Assembly (NCBI GenBank): GCA_022791475.1
Contig: JAAVZD010000021.1
Coordinates: forward strand, 1 to 23,678
From: Clostridia bacterium
Lineage (GTDB): Bacteria; Bacillota_A; Clostridia; TANB77; CAG-508
Length of the DNA: 23,678 nt
Reading direction: 5' to 3'
Below the pieces are notes generated by a model that was not told the origin of the DNA, searched no databases, and saw nothing but the letters and a program-made list of their open reading frames with translations. This document shows, piece after piece, positions 1-6,874 of this stretch. The first letter of the stretch is position 1. Every line of letters starts with the position of its first letter. The position numbers and the translations under genes were made by a program.

Positions 1-2
1 GA

Positions 3-470
3 GCGCCAAAAGAAAAATTTGTATTAAAAGAAGAAACACAAGGAAATAATTACGTAGATGAACACGTAATAGGAGTAGCACAAGGTTTAGATGAAGAAGT
101 AGTAAAATGATTAAAAGAAAATTTTATGGGAGAATGCACAGAAGTAGGAATGTACTTAGCAATGAGCCGTCAAGCAGATAGAGAAGGATACCCAGAAATA
201 GCAGAAGCCTTCAAAAGATACTCACTTGAAGAAGCAGAGCACGCAGCAAAATTTGCAGAATTATTAGGAGAAGTAGTATACCCAGACACAAAGAAAAATG
301 TAATGCTAAGAGCAGAAGCAGAATGTGGAGCATGTATTGGTAAAAAAGAACTAGCAACAAGAGCAAAAGAACTAGGATATGATGCAATACACGACACAGT
401 ACACGAAATGTGTAAAGATGAAGCAAGACATGGAAAAGGATTTGAAGGATTATTAAAAAGATATTTCTAA
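3..470 (+). CDS. Reverse rubrerythrin / NADH peroxidase-type ferritin-like protein, 5'-partial, with in-frame TGA
   Basis: This is the C-terminal part of a rubrerythrin-family peroxidase that reduces H2O2 at a di-iron site in anaerobes. The frame is open from base 3 to TAA at 468-470 except for one TGA at 108-110. The part before the TGA matches the linker after the N-terminal rubredoxin domain, which lies outside the window. The part after it holds the four-helix ferritin-like domain with iron-ligand motifs [24 protein letters not shown] and DEARHGK. From memory of the family, the residue at the TGA is normally glycine in a D-E-E-V-x-x-G-L stretch, so a single GGA-to-TGA change explains it. 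The ATG at 126 has no Shine-Dalgarno site and would remove the start of helix 1, so it is not a convincing start. The piece is a pseudogene, a recoded gene or a sequence error. Family identification is strong. Confidence 0.85.
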
Positions 471-488
471 TATAAAAAATATATAGTA

Positions 489-520
489 AAGTTAACCCCT
501 CATAATTGAGGGGTTAACTT
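489..520 (+). terminator. Rho-independent terminator after the rubrerythrin gene
   Basis: A perfect stem (491-502 with 507-518, extended by two A-T pairs) has a TAAT loop at 503-506, is GC-rich at its top (CCCCTCA/TGAGGGG), and is followed by a T-rich stretch. It lies 20 bases after the stop codon and ahead of the gltX promoter. Confidence 0.85.
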
Positions 521-544
521 GTATAATTTCTAGATAATTTGCTA

Positions 545-573
545 TTGTAAAAAATAAAAAAATTTGTTATAAT
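545..573 (+). promoter_or_regulatory. SigA-type promoter of gltX
   Basis: TTGTAA at 545-550, a 17-base spacer and TATAAT at 568-573, with a TG one base upstream of the -10 (extended -10). The predicted start near 580 leaves a short leader before AAGGAG at 591-596 and the ATG at 603. The hexamers and spacing are identical to those of the gatCAB promoter at 18507-18535. Confidence 0.8.
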
Positions 574-602
574 TACCAAGAATAAGAAAGAAGGAGAAAG
601 TT

Positions 603-2252
603 ATGGATTATAAGGATTTAGCAAATTTAATATTTCCAGATTCAAAGGAAATTTCATATTATGAAGAAAAATATAAAAAAAGGGACCTACCAGAAGGAGC
701 AATAGTAACAAGGTTTGCACCAAGCCCAACAGGTTTTGTACACTTAGGTTCACTATACCAAGTAGTAATAGCAAGAAAAATGGCTAAGCAAACAGGTGGG
801 GGATTCTTTTTAAGAGTAGAAGATACAGACCAAAAAAGAGAAGTAGAAAATGGTGTAACAGGAATAATAGAATCTTTAAGAGATTTTGGTTTAACTCCTG
901 ATGAAGGTATGATAAATGAAACAGAGGAAATAGGAGAATATGGACCATATAAACAATCATTAAGAAAAGACATCTACCAAGCATATGCTAAGCACTTATT
1001 GGAGCAAGGTAAGGCATACCCATGTTTTGCAAGTGCTGAAGAATTAGATGAAATGAGAGCAAAACAAGAAGCAGCAAAAATTCGCCCAGGTTATTATGGA
1101 GTATGGGCAAAATATAGAAACTTAACAGTAGAAGAGGCAGTGGAAAAAATAAAAAATGGAGAGCCATACATTATACGTTTAAAATCTCCAGGTAGAGAAG
1201 ATAGAAAAATAAAACATCATGATGTAATAAAAGGAAATGTAGATTTCCCAGAAAATGACCAAGATATAGTAATAATAAAAGCAGATGGACTACCAACATA
1301 CCACTTTGCACACGCAGTAGATGACCACCTAATGGGAACAACACATGTAATACGTGGAGATGAATGGCTATCATCAGTACCACTTCACTTACAATTATTC
1401 CAAATGTTAGAATTTAAAGCACCAAAATATGCACACATAGCACCAATAATGAAGGAAGACGAAGGAGGAAAACGTAAGCTAAGCAAACGTAAAGACCCAG
1501 AAGCAGCAGTAAGTTACTATACGCAAATAGGTGTGCCAAAAGAAGCTGTAACAGAATACTTGCTAAATATAGCAAACTCAAACTTCGAGCTATGGAGAAA
1601 ACAAAATTCAGATGCTTCTATAGATGAATTCGAACTACAACTAAATAAAATGAGTGTAAGTGGAGCACTATTTGACATAGTAAAAATATTAGATATAGCA
1701 AAAACAGTAATATCAAAATATACAGCAGAAAGTATATATGAAGAATCTATTAACTGGGCAAAAACATATGATGAAGAACTATTTGAAATTTTACAAGACA
1801 AAGAATATGCCCTAAAAGTATTTGGAATAGAAAGAGGCAATGCAAAACCAAGAAAAGACATAGCCAAATGGTCAGATGTAAAAGAAAATATAGAGTATAT
1901 GTATGATGAAGAATTCTATAAAAAAGAAAGAACATACGAATATCAAAAAGTAACAGACAAAGAACTAATAAATAAAATAATAACATTATACATGGAAAAA
2001 TACTATAATGAAAACGACGATAAACAAACATGGTTTGACAAAATAAAAGACTTGGCAGAAGAAATAGGTTTCGCAAGAGAAGTAAAAGAATGGAAAAAAG
2101 AGCCAGAGAAATGGCCAGGTCACGTAGGCGATATAAGCACAGTATTAAGAGTAGCATTAACCTCAAAAGCAAATACACCAGACATGTACGAAATAATGCA
2201 AGTATTAGGCAAGGAAAGAATATTTAAACGTTTTGAACAAGCAATGAAATAA
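603..2252 (+). CDS. gltX: Glutamate--tRNA ligase (GluRS)
   Basis: Class I aminoacyl-tRNA synthetase that charges tRNA-Glu with glutamate in the cytoplasm. The HIGH-type motif is PSPTGFVHLGS at residues 40-50 and the KMSKS-type motif is KLSKR at 292-296. The protein is 549 residues, longer than the common 470-490, but this long form with an N-terminal extension before the Rossmann fold is familiar from Clostridia. The start follows AAGGAG by six bases. Because gatCAB is in the same window, the enzyme may be non-discriminating and also charge tRNA-Gln, with GatCAB converting the product. That is inference: the discriminating anticodon-loop residues were not checked. It has its own promoter at 545-573, and a second small gene follows 33 bases downstream. 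No CGG codons are present. Confidence 0.95.
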   Translation: MDYKDLANLIFPDSKEISYYEEKYKKRDLPEGAIVTRFAPSPTGFVHLGSLYQVVIARKMAKQTGGGFFLRVEDTDQKREVENGVTGIIESLRDFGLTPDEGMINETEEIGEYGPYKQSLRKDIYQAYAKHLLEQGKAYPCFASAEELDEMRAKQEAAKIRPGYYGVWAKYRNLTVEEAVEKIKNGEPYIIRLKSPGREDRKIKHHDVIKGNVDFPENDQDIVIIKADGLPTYHFAHAVDDHLMGTTHVIRGDEWLSSVPLHLQLFQMLEFKAPKYAHIAPIMKEDEGGKRKLSKRKDPEAAVSYYTQIGVPKEAVTEYLLNIANSNFELWRKQNSDASIDEFELQLNKMSVSGALFDIVKILDIAKTVISKYTAESIYEESINWAKTYDEELFEILQDKEYALKVFGIERGNAKPRKDIAKWSDVKENIEYMYDEEFYKKERTYEYQKVTDKELINKIITLYMEKYYNENDDKQTWFDKIKDLAEEIGFAREVKEWKKEPEKWPGHVGDISTVLRVALTSKANTPDMYEIMQVLGKERIFKRFEQAMK

Positions 2253-2285
2253 GAATTCTGATATCTGTAACCAGAGGTGAAAAAT

Positions 2286-2480
2286 ATGGAATATAACATA
2301 GGAGATATAGTAAGAACAAAAAAACAACACCCATGTGGAAGCAAACTATGGGAAATAACAAGAGTAGGTGTAGACTTTAAACTAAAATGCTTAGGCTGCG
2401 GTCATGTAATAATGTTGGAAAGACCAAAAGCATTAAAAATGATAACAAAGAAGATAGAAAAAGAAGAACGAGAGTACTAG
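2286..2480 (+). CDS. DUF951 family small protein
   Basis: A 64-residue conserved Bacillota protein of unknown function. It matches the DUF951 pattern: an N-terminal YxIGDIVRTKKxHPCGS stretch, a central WEITRVGVDF and a C-terminal KCLGCGHVIML. The cysteines in HPCGS and CLGCGH look like a small metal or nucleic-acid-binding fold, but no function is established. I chose the ATG at 2286 because AGAGGTG (2273-2279) then sits at proper spacing. The frame also opens with a GTG at 2277, but that codon is part of the ribosome-binding site. It lies 33 bases after gltX without a visible terminator between them, so the two are probably cotranscribed. Its stop codon is inside the loop of the following terminator. 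Confidence 0.85.
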   Translation: MEYNIGDIVRTKKQHPCGSKLWEITRVGVDFKLKCLGCGHVIMLERPKALKMITKKIEKEEREY

Positions 2481-2503
2481 CCTCTCGTTCTATTAGATTT
2501 TTT
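2465..2503 (+). terminator. Rho-independent terminator of the gltX-DUF951 unit
   Basis: A 10-bp perfect stem AGAACGAGAG (2465-2474) pairs with 2482-2491, with a seven-base loop that contains the DUF951 TAG stop, followed by a T6 run at 2498-2503. The converging orphan gene ends at 2511, so the hairpin also separates the two transcripts. Confidence 0.8.
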
Positions 2504-2510
2504 ACTTGGA

Positions 2511-3065
2511 TTATGCAGTTTGTACTTTAACTCTGTTAGCCTTCTTGAAAGCTGCCTTTTCTGAATAATATAACTGGCGCATTTTATTAGGACAAAGATA
2601 TTCATCTTCTAAGAATGCATCTCTTTCTGTTACTTCAGGACTTGAACGCCATGAATTCGCTTCTTTATAACTGGTAACATCAGAGCAAAGCTTCCAAAAT
2701 TTTGCTTCTAAGATTTTGGCTGACTTTTCAGCCTTCTTCTTTGCTTTTTCAGCAGCATGATGCCGGTTTCTTGCAACTGCCTTTCTACAAATGCGGTCTT
2801 CCTGCTGATTCCTTTCGTCCGACTTTTTGACGATGTGACATTCCAAGACAATATCTTCTGTACCAAACTCAGAAGAACAGTTATATAGATCGTCATCGCA
2901 GTCATCGTCATCCCAGTTATCGTCATCCCAGTCATCATCATCATCAAAATCGCCTTCGTCAAAGTATTCGTAGTATTCACGAAGTCTTTCTTCCTCCTGC
3001 AACCGATCCTGCCTTGCCTCGTCTTCCATAAAGTCTTCATAATCTTTCATATTAAATTTTGCCAT
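2511..3065 (-). CDS. Acidic, low-complexity orphan protein
   Basis: I do not recognise this 184-residue protein. It starts with ATG nine bases after a strong AGGAGG. Residues about 37-60 form an Asp-rich tract with Trp, Asn or Cys at regular spacing, encoded by three copies of a 15-bp repeat at 2889-2933. Residues about 95-125 are Lys/Ala/Glu-rich (KAKKKAEKSAK) and probably a charged helix. Scattered cysteines do not form an obvious zinc motif. By eye the gene is clearly richer in G+C (about 40%) than its neighbours and uses codons such as CGG, CGC and GCC that they avoid, which suggests recent acquisition. It has a near-consensus promoter and a palindrome just downstream of it, so expression is probably regulated. 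No signal peptide or membrane segment is visible. Function unknown. Confidence 0.7.
   Translation of the reverse strand: MAKFNMKDYEDFMEDEARQDRLQEEERLREYYEYFDEGDFDDDDDWDDDNWDDDDCDDDLYNCSSEFGTEDIVLECHIVKKSDERNQQEDRICRKAVARNRHHAAEKAKKKAEKSAKILEAKFWKLCSDVTSYKEANSWRSSPEVTERDAFLEDEYLCPNKMRQLYYSEKAAFKKANRVKVQTA
2889..2933 (-). repeat. Three 15-bp tandem repeats encoding the acidic tract
   Basis: Three near-identical 15-bp units on the plus strand (ATCGTCATCSCAGTY pattern) lie end to end, followed by a shorter ATC run. On the coding strand each unit reads Asp/Asn-Trp/Cys-Asp-Asp-Asp. Such repeats can change copy number by slippage without breaking the frame. Confidence 0.75.
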
Positions 3066-3088
3066 AGTATAAAACCTCCTATTGTTGT

Positions 3089-3106
3089 GCGATTGTACAC
3101 AATCGC
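3089..3106. promoter_or_regulatory. 18-bp palindrome, candidate operator
   Basis: GCGATTGT-AC-ACAATCGC is a perfect dyad with 8-bp arms and a two-base centre. It lies between the predicted transcription start (about 3124, minus strand) and the ribosome-binding site of the acidic orphan gene. Its position and GC-capped arms fit a repressor site in the early transcribed region, or an mRNA hairpin upstream of the Shine-Dalgarno. No regulator gene is adjacent. Confidence 0.5.
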
Positions 3107-3130
3107 TTGTTTAATAATGTTACATAATAT

Positions 3131-3159
3131 ATTATACACCGAAATAAACATAAAGTCAA
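3131..3159 (-). promoter_or_regulatory. SigA-type promoter of the acidic orphan gene
   Basis: On the minus strand TTGACT (3159-3154), a 17-base spacer and TATAAT (3136-3131). This is the closest to consensus in the window. Confidence 0.75.
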
Positions 3160-3205
3160 ACTCTAATACAAAATTTTACCAATTTAAAATTAGTGTGTAG
3201 CATAT

Positions 3206-3241
3206 AAAAAGTGAAGAATATCATTTTATTCTTCACTTTTT
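3206..3241 (-). terminator. Terminator after engB
   Basis: A 15-bp perfect inverted repeat (3206-3220 with 3227-3241) has a six-base loop. It overlaps the engB stop codon and ends in a T-run on the minus strand. A matching A-run on the other side would let it work from both directions. Confidence 0.8.
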
Positions 3242-3819
3242 ATATATTTTTCAACTTCTTCCCAAGCCTTTTGAGTATAAATTCTCCTATCAGCAGAAAA
3301 TGGTAGAAATGTTAAATCTTTTAATGGGTTTAACTGTTCTTGTAAATTTTTTACTTGTGAATCTACCTTAGTAACAGCAATTTTATCAGCTTTACTTGTA
3401 ATTATAATACAAGGTCTCTCACTATCAATTATATATCTATACATAAGCCTATCATTTTCGGAAGGGTTATGCCTAATATCAATTAGAAATACAATTAATG
3501 CTATATTTTTACTAGTATTCAAATATTGTTCTATAAAACTGCCAACTTTAGCCTGTTCAGTTTTAGACATTTTACTATAGCCATAACCAGGTAAATCAAC
3601 AAAATAGAATTTATTATCCATATTATAAAAATTAATTTGTCTAGTTTTACCAGGTTCACTACTAGTTCTAGCAAGTTTCTTCCTATTAACCATAGTATTA
3701 ATAAAAGAAGACTTACCAACATTAGATTTACCAACTAAAACAACTTGTGGTAAATTATCATCAGGATATTGAGCTGGAGATACAGCAGATATTTTAAATT
3801 CAGGGTTTTTAATTAACAT
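3226..3819 (-). CDS. engB: Ribosome biogenesis GTP-binding protein EngB/YsxC
   Basis: TrmE-Era-EngA-EngB-Septin family GTPase needed for assembly of the large ribosomal subunit. All G motifs are present in order: P-loop GKSNVGKSS at 30-38, the switch I region around RTSSEPGKTR (51-60), G3 DLPG at 75-78, G4 TSKAD at 141-145 and G5 FSA at 174-176. The length of 197 residues is normal. The start is the ATG at 3819, with AAAGGA about ten bases upstream; that site overlaps the tdk stop codon. The gap to tdk is only 15 bases, so the two genes form an operon. In many Bacillota engB sits with clpX and lon, so the pairing with tdk is a local arrangement. Confidence 0.95.
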   Translation of the reverse strand: MLIKNPEFKISAVSPAQYPDDNLPQVVLVGKSNVGKSSFINTMVNRKKLARTSSEPGKTRQINFYNMDNKFYFVDLPGYGYSKMSKTEQAKVGSFIEQYLNTSKNIALIVFLIDIRHNPSENDRLMYRYIIDSERPCIIITSKADKIAVTKVDSQVKNLQEQLNPLKDLTFLPFSADRRIYTQKAWEEVEKYIKSEE

Positions 3820-3834
3820 ATGAAAATTCCTTTC

Positions 3835-4425
3835 TTAAAATTTTTTCTTTAATTTTAACACTTTATTAATATAGCAAGAGCCACAAAGTGATTCATATTC
3901 TACATTTTGAGTGCCATCAATTACTACACTATCGCCATCACTTGTAAACTCTCCATTTACTTTTCTAGCATTAAACCTTGCTTTTTTACCACATCTACAA
4001 ATAGTTGGCATTTCTTCTAAGGCATCTGATAATTCCAGTAATCGTATACTTCCTTGAAAGCCATTAGACTTAAAGTCTGTTCTTAAGCCAAACGCAATTA
4101 CAGGAATATTATATAGTTTAGTTATATAATAGAGTTCATCAACTTGGCTTTTACTTAAAAATTGTGCTTCATCGACTAAAATACAATTTGTGATATCTAA
4201 GCAATTTCCAATTCTATCGAAAATACTATCATCTGGTGAGATTAAAGCATCAACATCTCTACTTAATCCTATTCGGGATACAACTTTCTCATTTCCTTTA
4301 GTATCTATAGATGGTTTTATTATTAATACTTTTTGATTTCTTTCTTCATAGTTATATGCAGTTTGAAGCATAATAGTTGTTTTTCCTGCATTCATTGCAC
4401 CATATCTAAAATGTAATTTTGCCAT
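3835..4425 (-). CDS. tdk: Thymidine kinase (class II)
   Basis: Phosphorylates thymidine to dTMP in the salvage pathway. From the ATG at 4425 the protein has 196 residues. It has a Walker A motif GAMNAGKT (9-16), a Walker B DEAQF (85-89) and four zinc-binding cysteines in the lasso domain (C143, C145, C181 and C184). AFGLRTDF (111-118) is the family-typical strand and loop. The frame is open to a GTG at 4440, but that GTG is part of the GTGAGGA ribosome-binding site, so the ATG is preferred. It lies downstream of serS on the same strand with a 173-base gap that contains two hairpins but no clear promoter, so it may depend partly on read-through from serS. Confidence 0.93.
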   Translation of the reverse strand: MAKLHFRYGAMNAGKTTIMLQTAYNYEERNQKVLIIKPSIDTKGNEKVVSRIGLSRDVDALISPDDSIFDRIGNCLDITNCILVDEAQFLSKSQVDELYYITKLYNIPVIAFGLRTDFKSNGFQGSIRLLELSDALEEMPTICRCGKKARFNARKVNGEFTSDGDSVVIDGTQNVEYESLCGSCYINKVLKLKKKF

Positions 4426-4448
4426 ATTTAAGTTCCTCACTTTTTCAT

Positions 4449-4493
4449 ATTCTTAGGAAACTTACAACCATGGTAGGTAATTTTCCTAAGAAT
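4449..4493. repeat. Long hairpin between serS and tdk
   Basis: Twelve-base perfect arms (4449-4460 and 4482-4493) enclose a 21-base centre that can fold further (TTAC with GTAA around a CCATGG core). No T-run follows on either strand, so it is not a standard terminator. It ends about 24 bases before the tdk start and could affect mRNA processing or translation of tdk, or be a small palindromic repeat. Confidence 0.55.
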
Positions 4494-4504
4494 ACAGTTA
4501 TAAA

Positions 4505-4552
4505 AGAATTAGATTTTCTTATATGATTTTGCCACGTAGAAAATTCTATTCT
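4505..4552 (-). terminator. Imperfect hairpin, possible weak terminator after serS
   Basis: Arms 4505-4519 and 4538-4552 pair at 13 of 15 positions. On the minus strand a short T-run follows. It is AT-rich and not strong, which would fit partial read-through from serS into tdk. Confidence 0.4.
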
Positions 4553-4598
4553 TGCTTTTTAATTATAAATATAAAATTAATTTTAAAACTATAAGTTA

Positions 4599-5882
4599 TT
4601 ATTTTACAGTTATTTTTTCAGTTCCACCCATATAAGGTCTTAAAACTTCAGGAATTATTACGCTTCCATCTTTTTGATAATTGTTTTCCAAAATAGCAAT
4701 TAACATTCTAGGTGGAGCAACTACGGTATTATTTAATGTATGTGCATAATAGTTTCCTTTTTCACCTTTAATACGAATTCCAAGTCTACGTGCTTGTGCA
4801 TCTGTTAAGTTAGAACAACTTCCAACTTCAAAGTATTTTTTCTGTCTTGGACTCCAAGCTTCAACATCACAGCTTTTAGCTTTTAGGTCTGCTAAATCTC
4901 CACTACAACATTCTAAAGTACGAACTGGAACACCCATACTTCTAAATAATTCAACAGTATAGTTCCACATTTTTTCATACCATTTATAGCTATCTTCTGG
5001 TTCACAAACTACTATCATTTCTTGTTTTTCAAATTGATGTATTCTATAAATACCACGTTCTTCTAAACCATGAGCACCTTTTTCTTTTCTGAAGCATGGA
5101 GAATAAGAAGTCATTGTATAAGGCATATTTTCTTTATTTAATAGTTGTCCTTTAAACTTACCAATCATAGAATGTTCAGAAGTACCAATTAAATATAAAT
5201 CCTCACCTTCTATTTTATACATCATAGCATCCATTTCTTCAAAACTCATAACGCCAGTTACAACATCAGCTCTTATCATATAAGGTGGAATACAATAAGT
5301 AAATCCTTTATTAATCATAAAATCTCTAGCATAGGTAAGCACTGCAGAATGAAGGCGTGCAACATCTCCCATTAAATAGTAAAAACCATTTCCAGCAACT
5401 CTACGAGCAGAATCTAAATCAATTCCACCAAGACTTTCTAAAATTTCTCCATGGAAAGGAATTTCATAATCTGGAACAATAGGCTCACCATATTTTTTAA
5501 TTTCAACATTTTCGCTATCATCTTTTCCAATAGGAACAGACTCATGAATAATGTTAGGAATTTTCATCATTCTTTCAGTAACTTGAGCCTCATATTCAGA
5601 TTCTAATTTTTCATTTTCTACTAATTCCTCATTAATTTTTTTAACCTCTAACTTAATAGCTTCAGCTTCATCTTTCTTACCTTGTCTCATTAAATTACCA
5701 ATTTCAGAACTTAAAGAATTACGTTTAGAGCGAAGTTCATCACCCTTTAATTTAGCTTCCCTATTTTTAGAATCAAGCTCAATAACCTCATCAACCAAAA
5801 CAAGTTTATGTTCTTGAAACTTCTTCTTAATATTCTCCTTAACAACATCAGGGTTCTCCCTTAAAAACTTAATATCAATCAT
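4599..5882 (-). CDS. serS: Serine--tRNA ligase (SerRS)
   Basis: Class II synthetase that charges tRNA-Ser (and tRNA-Sec where present). The N-terminal part (residues about 1-110) is the long antiparallel coiled coil that binds the tRNA variable arm. The catalytic core has motif 2 around FRKEKGAHGLEERGIYR (near 265-281) and motif 3 around NNTVVAPPRMLIAILE (near 391-406). The TxE active-site element is in LIGTSEHSM. The length of 427 residues is normal. The ATG at 5882 follows GGAGG by seven bases. Expression is very probably controlled by the T-box leader at 6073-6332, which carries a UCU serine specifier. An unusual stretch of about 190 bases separates the T-box terminator from the start codon. 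Confidence 0.96.
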   Translation of the reverse strand: MIDIKFLRENPDVVKENIKKKFQEHKLVLVDEVIELDSKNREAKLKGDELRSKRNSLSSEIGNLMRQGKKDEAEAIKLEVKKINEELVENEKLESEYEAQVTERMMKIPNIIHESVPIGKDDSENVEIKKYGEPIVPDYEIPFHGEILESLGGIDLDSARRVAGNGFYYLMGDVARLHSAVLTYARDFMINKGFTYCIPPYMIRADVVTGVMSFEEMDAMMYKIEGEDLYLIGTSEHSMIGKFKGQLLNKENMPYTMTSYSPCFRKEKGAHGLEERGIYRIHQFEKQEMIVVCEPEDSYKWYEKMWNYTVELFRSMGVPVRTLECCSGDLADLKAKSCDVEAWSPRQKKYFEVGSCSNLTDAQARRLGIRIKGEKGNYYAHTLNNTVVAPPRMLIAILENNYQKDGSVIIPEVLRPYMGGTEKITVK

Positions 5883-6072
5883 AATTTACCTCCTTAGTTC
5901 CCATTGGGGACGTTATCTCTGTTTAAGTTATCTGTAATTTGCTAACGCTCAAACAGCTAACTTATCCTTTTGGGGTATCTGTCACTTTTGGGAATTTTTT
6001 TATTTTAAAATGTATGGGCTTGGCCTTGTGTCTGCTTGCGTGGCGAAGCCACTTTTGTTCCTAAATTATAAT
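5883..6072 (-). other. Long extra 5' leader of serS with several small hairpins
   Basis: This stretch between the T-box terminator and the serS start has no gene. It holds an imperfect inverted repeat with arms AAGTTAGCTGT and ACAGATAACTT (minus strand, 10 of 11 pairs), a GTGGC-GAA-GCCAC hairpin near 6040-6052 and a GTCCC/GGGAAC hairpin near the start codon. The patch around 6013-6058 is richer in G+C than the flanks. It looks like one or more small repeats inserted into the leader. Confidence 0.45.
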
Positions 6073-6111
6073 AAAAACAAAAGCCCTTATGCCTAATAAA
6101 AGCATAAGGGC
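6073..6111 (-). terminator. T-box attenuator terminator of serS
   Basis: The perfect 10-bp stem GCCCTTATGC with GCATAAGGGC (6083-6092 and 6102-6111) has a nine-base loop and is followed on the minus strand by TTTTGTTTT. It lies directly after the T-box sequence and is the terminator that competes with the antiterminator. Confidence 0.85.
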
Positions 6112-6332
6112 GAATATTTTTCGCGGTGCCACCTTAATTTAATTTTGGCTTTTATAAACCAAAAATTAATCTCTGAAATGCTTATAACCTAGCATAACAC
6201 GGTTTCACTTTTTAGGTGAAAAGCAATAAAAGTAGATTCCTAATTTGTTTTAGCCTAACTTACACCAACCGCAGGCTCTCTTTATAAAACTTAAAATTAG
6301 TACTATTCTTTTATTATAGCCATTTATTATTA
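6073..6332 (-). promoter_or_regulatory. Serine T-box riboswitch (leader of serS)
   Basis: The T-box consensus reads AAGGTGGCACCGCGA on the minus strand (6135-6121). Stem I contains AGAGAGC and GGTTGGTGTAAG elements typical of its distal loops. Its lower part pairs ATAAAAG with CTTTTAT, and its next helix pairs CTAATTT with AAATTAG. These flank an internal loop whose 3' side is GAATCTA. Within that loop the codon UCU at 6236-6234, followed by A, is the likely specifier and encodes serine, in agreement with the downstream serS. Uncharged tRNA-Ser would bind the specifier and the T-box bulge and stabilise the antiterminator. Confidence 0.9.
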
Positions 6333-6338
6333 ATAAAT

Positions 6339-6367
6339 AGTTTAACACAGAAATAATAAAAATACAA
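6339..6367 (-). promoter_or_regulatory. Likely promoter of the serS T-box leader
   Basis: On the minus strand TTGTAT (6367-6362), 17 bases, then TAAACT (6344-6339) with an extended TG. The start near 6332 is upstream of Stem I, as needed. A better-looking TATAAT at 6318-6313 would start inside Stem I and is less likely. Confidence 0.5.
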
Positions 6368-6376
6368 CTAAAAATA

Positions 6377-6405
6377 TTGAAAAAATAAATTTTATATGAT
6401 AAAAT
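6377..6405 (+). promoter_or_regulatory. Likely promoter of the receiver-like gene, with a 27-bp palindrome over the -10
   Basis: TTGAAA (6377-6382), 17 bases, TAAAAT (6400-6405) with an extended TG. A perfect AT-rich palindrome with 12-bp arms and an ATG centre (6384-6410) covers the -10. It points away from the serS promoter, with the two -35 boxes only nine bases apart. Confidence 0.5.
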
Positions 6406-6479
6406 TTATTATGTAACTATAAAAAGAAAGGATGTTTACAAAATATAAACATTCAATAAAATTGTAGGAGGAAATAACT

Positions 6480-6872
6480 ATGAAAATTTTGATAGTTGAT
6501 GACCACGCAGAAACAAAATGCATGGGTATTATTGAAGAATGCAAAAAACGGGGAGTAGAAGTTGAAATTGCAAAGGGAAGGAATTCAGCTCTTTGTAGAA
6601 TTATTTATCAAAAGCAAGATATTGATGGAATTATTTTAGACATGGGAATTCCAGTGTATGATAATGAATATACAGAAGATGAAAGAGAAGGTGATGATGT
6701 ACTAAGAGAGTTGCACCGAAGAAAAAGACATATTCCAGTTTTAATTTTTTCAACTACTGACAGTTTTTACAAAGATGAATGTGATTTCGTAGTTGACCAA
6801 ATGGCAGAATGGAACATAGTACAGGAAGAAGAAAAGTTTTTTTCATTTTTAGAAAAGATAAAAAAGCAATAA
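6480..6872 (+). CDS. Stand-alone receiver-like (REC) domain protein
   Basis: A 130-residue protein with a CheY-like layout and no output domain. The acidic pair D7-D8 follows the first strand (MKILIVDD), the phosphoacceptor candidate is D54 in IILDMGIP, and a Ser/Thr pair follows strand 4 (IFSTT). The conserved lysine that normally follows strand 5 is not visible; the region reads FVVDQMAEWNIV. The loop after D54 is longer and acidic (DNEYTEDEREGDD). It may be a divergent or degenerate receiver. No histidine kinase is adjacent. AGGAGG at 6467-6472 precedes the ATG at normal spacing. A short hairpin lies in the leader (near 6432-6452). Residue 24 is encoded by CGG and is read through in frame. 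The partner is unknown. Confidence 0.75.
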   Translation: MKILIVDDHAETKCMGIIEECKKRGVEVEIAKGRNSALCRIIYQKQDIDGIILDMGIPVYDNEYTEDEREGDDVLRELHRRKRHIPVLIFSTTDSFYKDECDFVVDQMAEWNIVQEEEKFFSFLEKIKKQ

Positions 6873-6874
6873 AA

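Noticed and set aside
108..145. Selenocysteine at the rubrerythrin TGA
   Set aside because: No GC-containing stem with a SECIS-type loop follows within the needed distance, and the family residue here is Gly and not Cys.
6313..6318. TATAAT on the minus strand as the serS leader promoter
   Set aside because: Transcription would begin inside Stem I and destroy the specifier helix.
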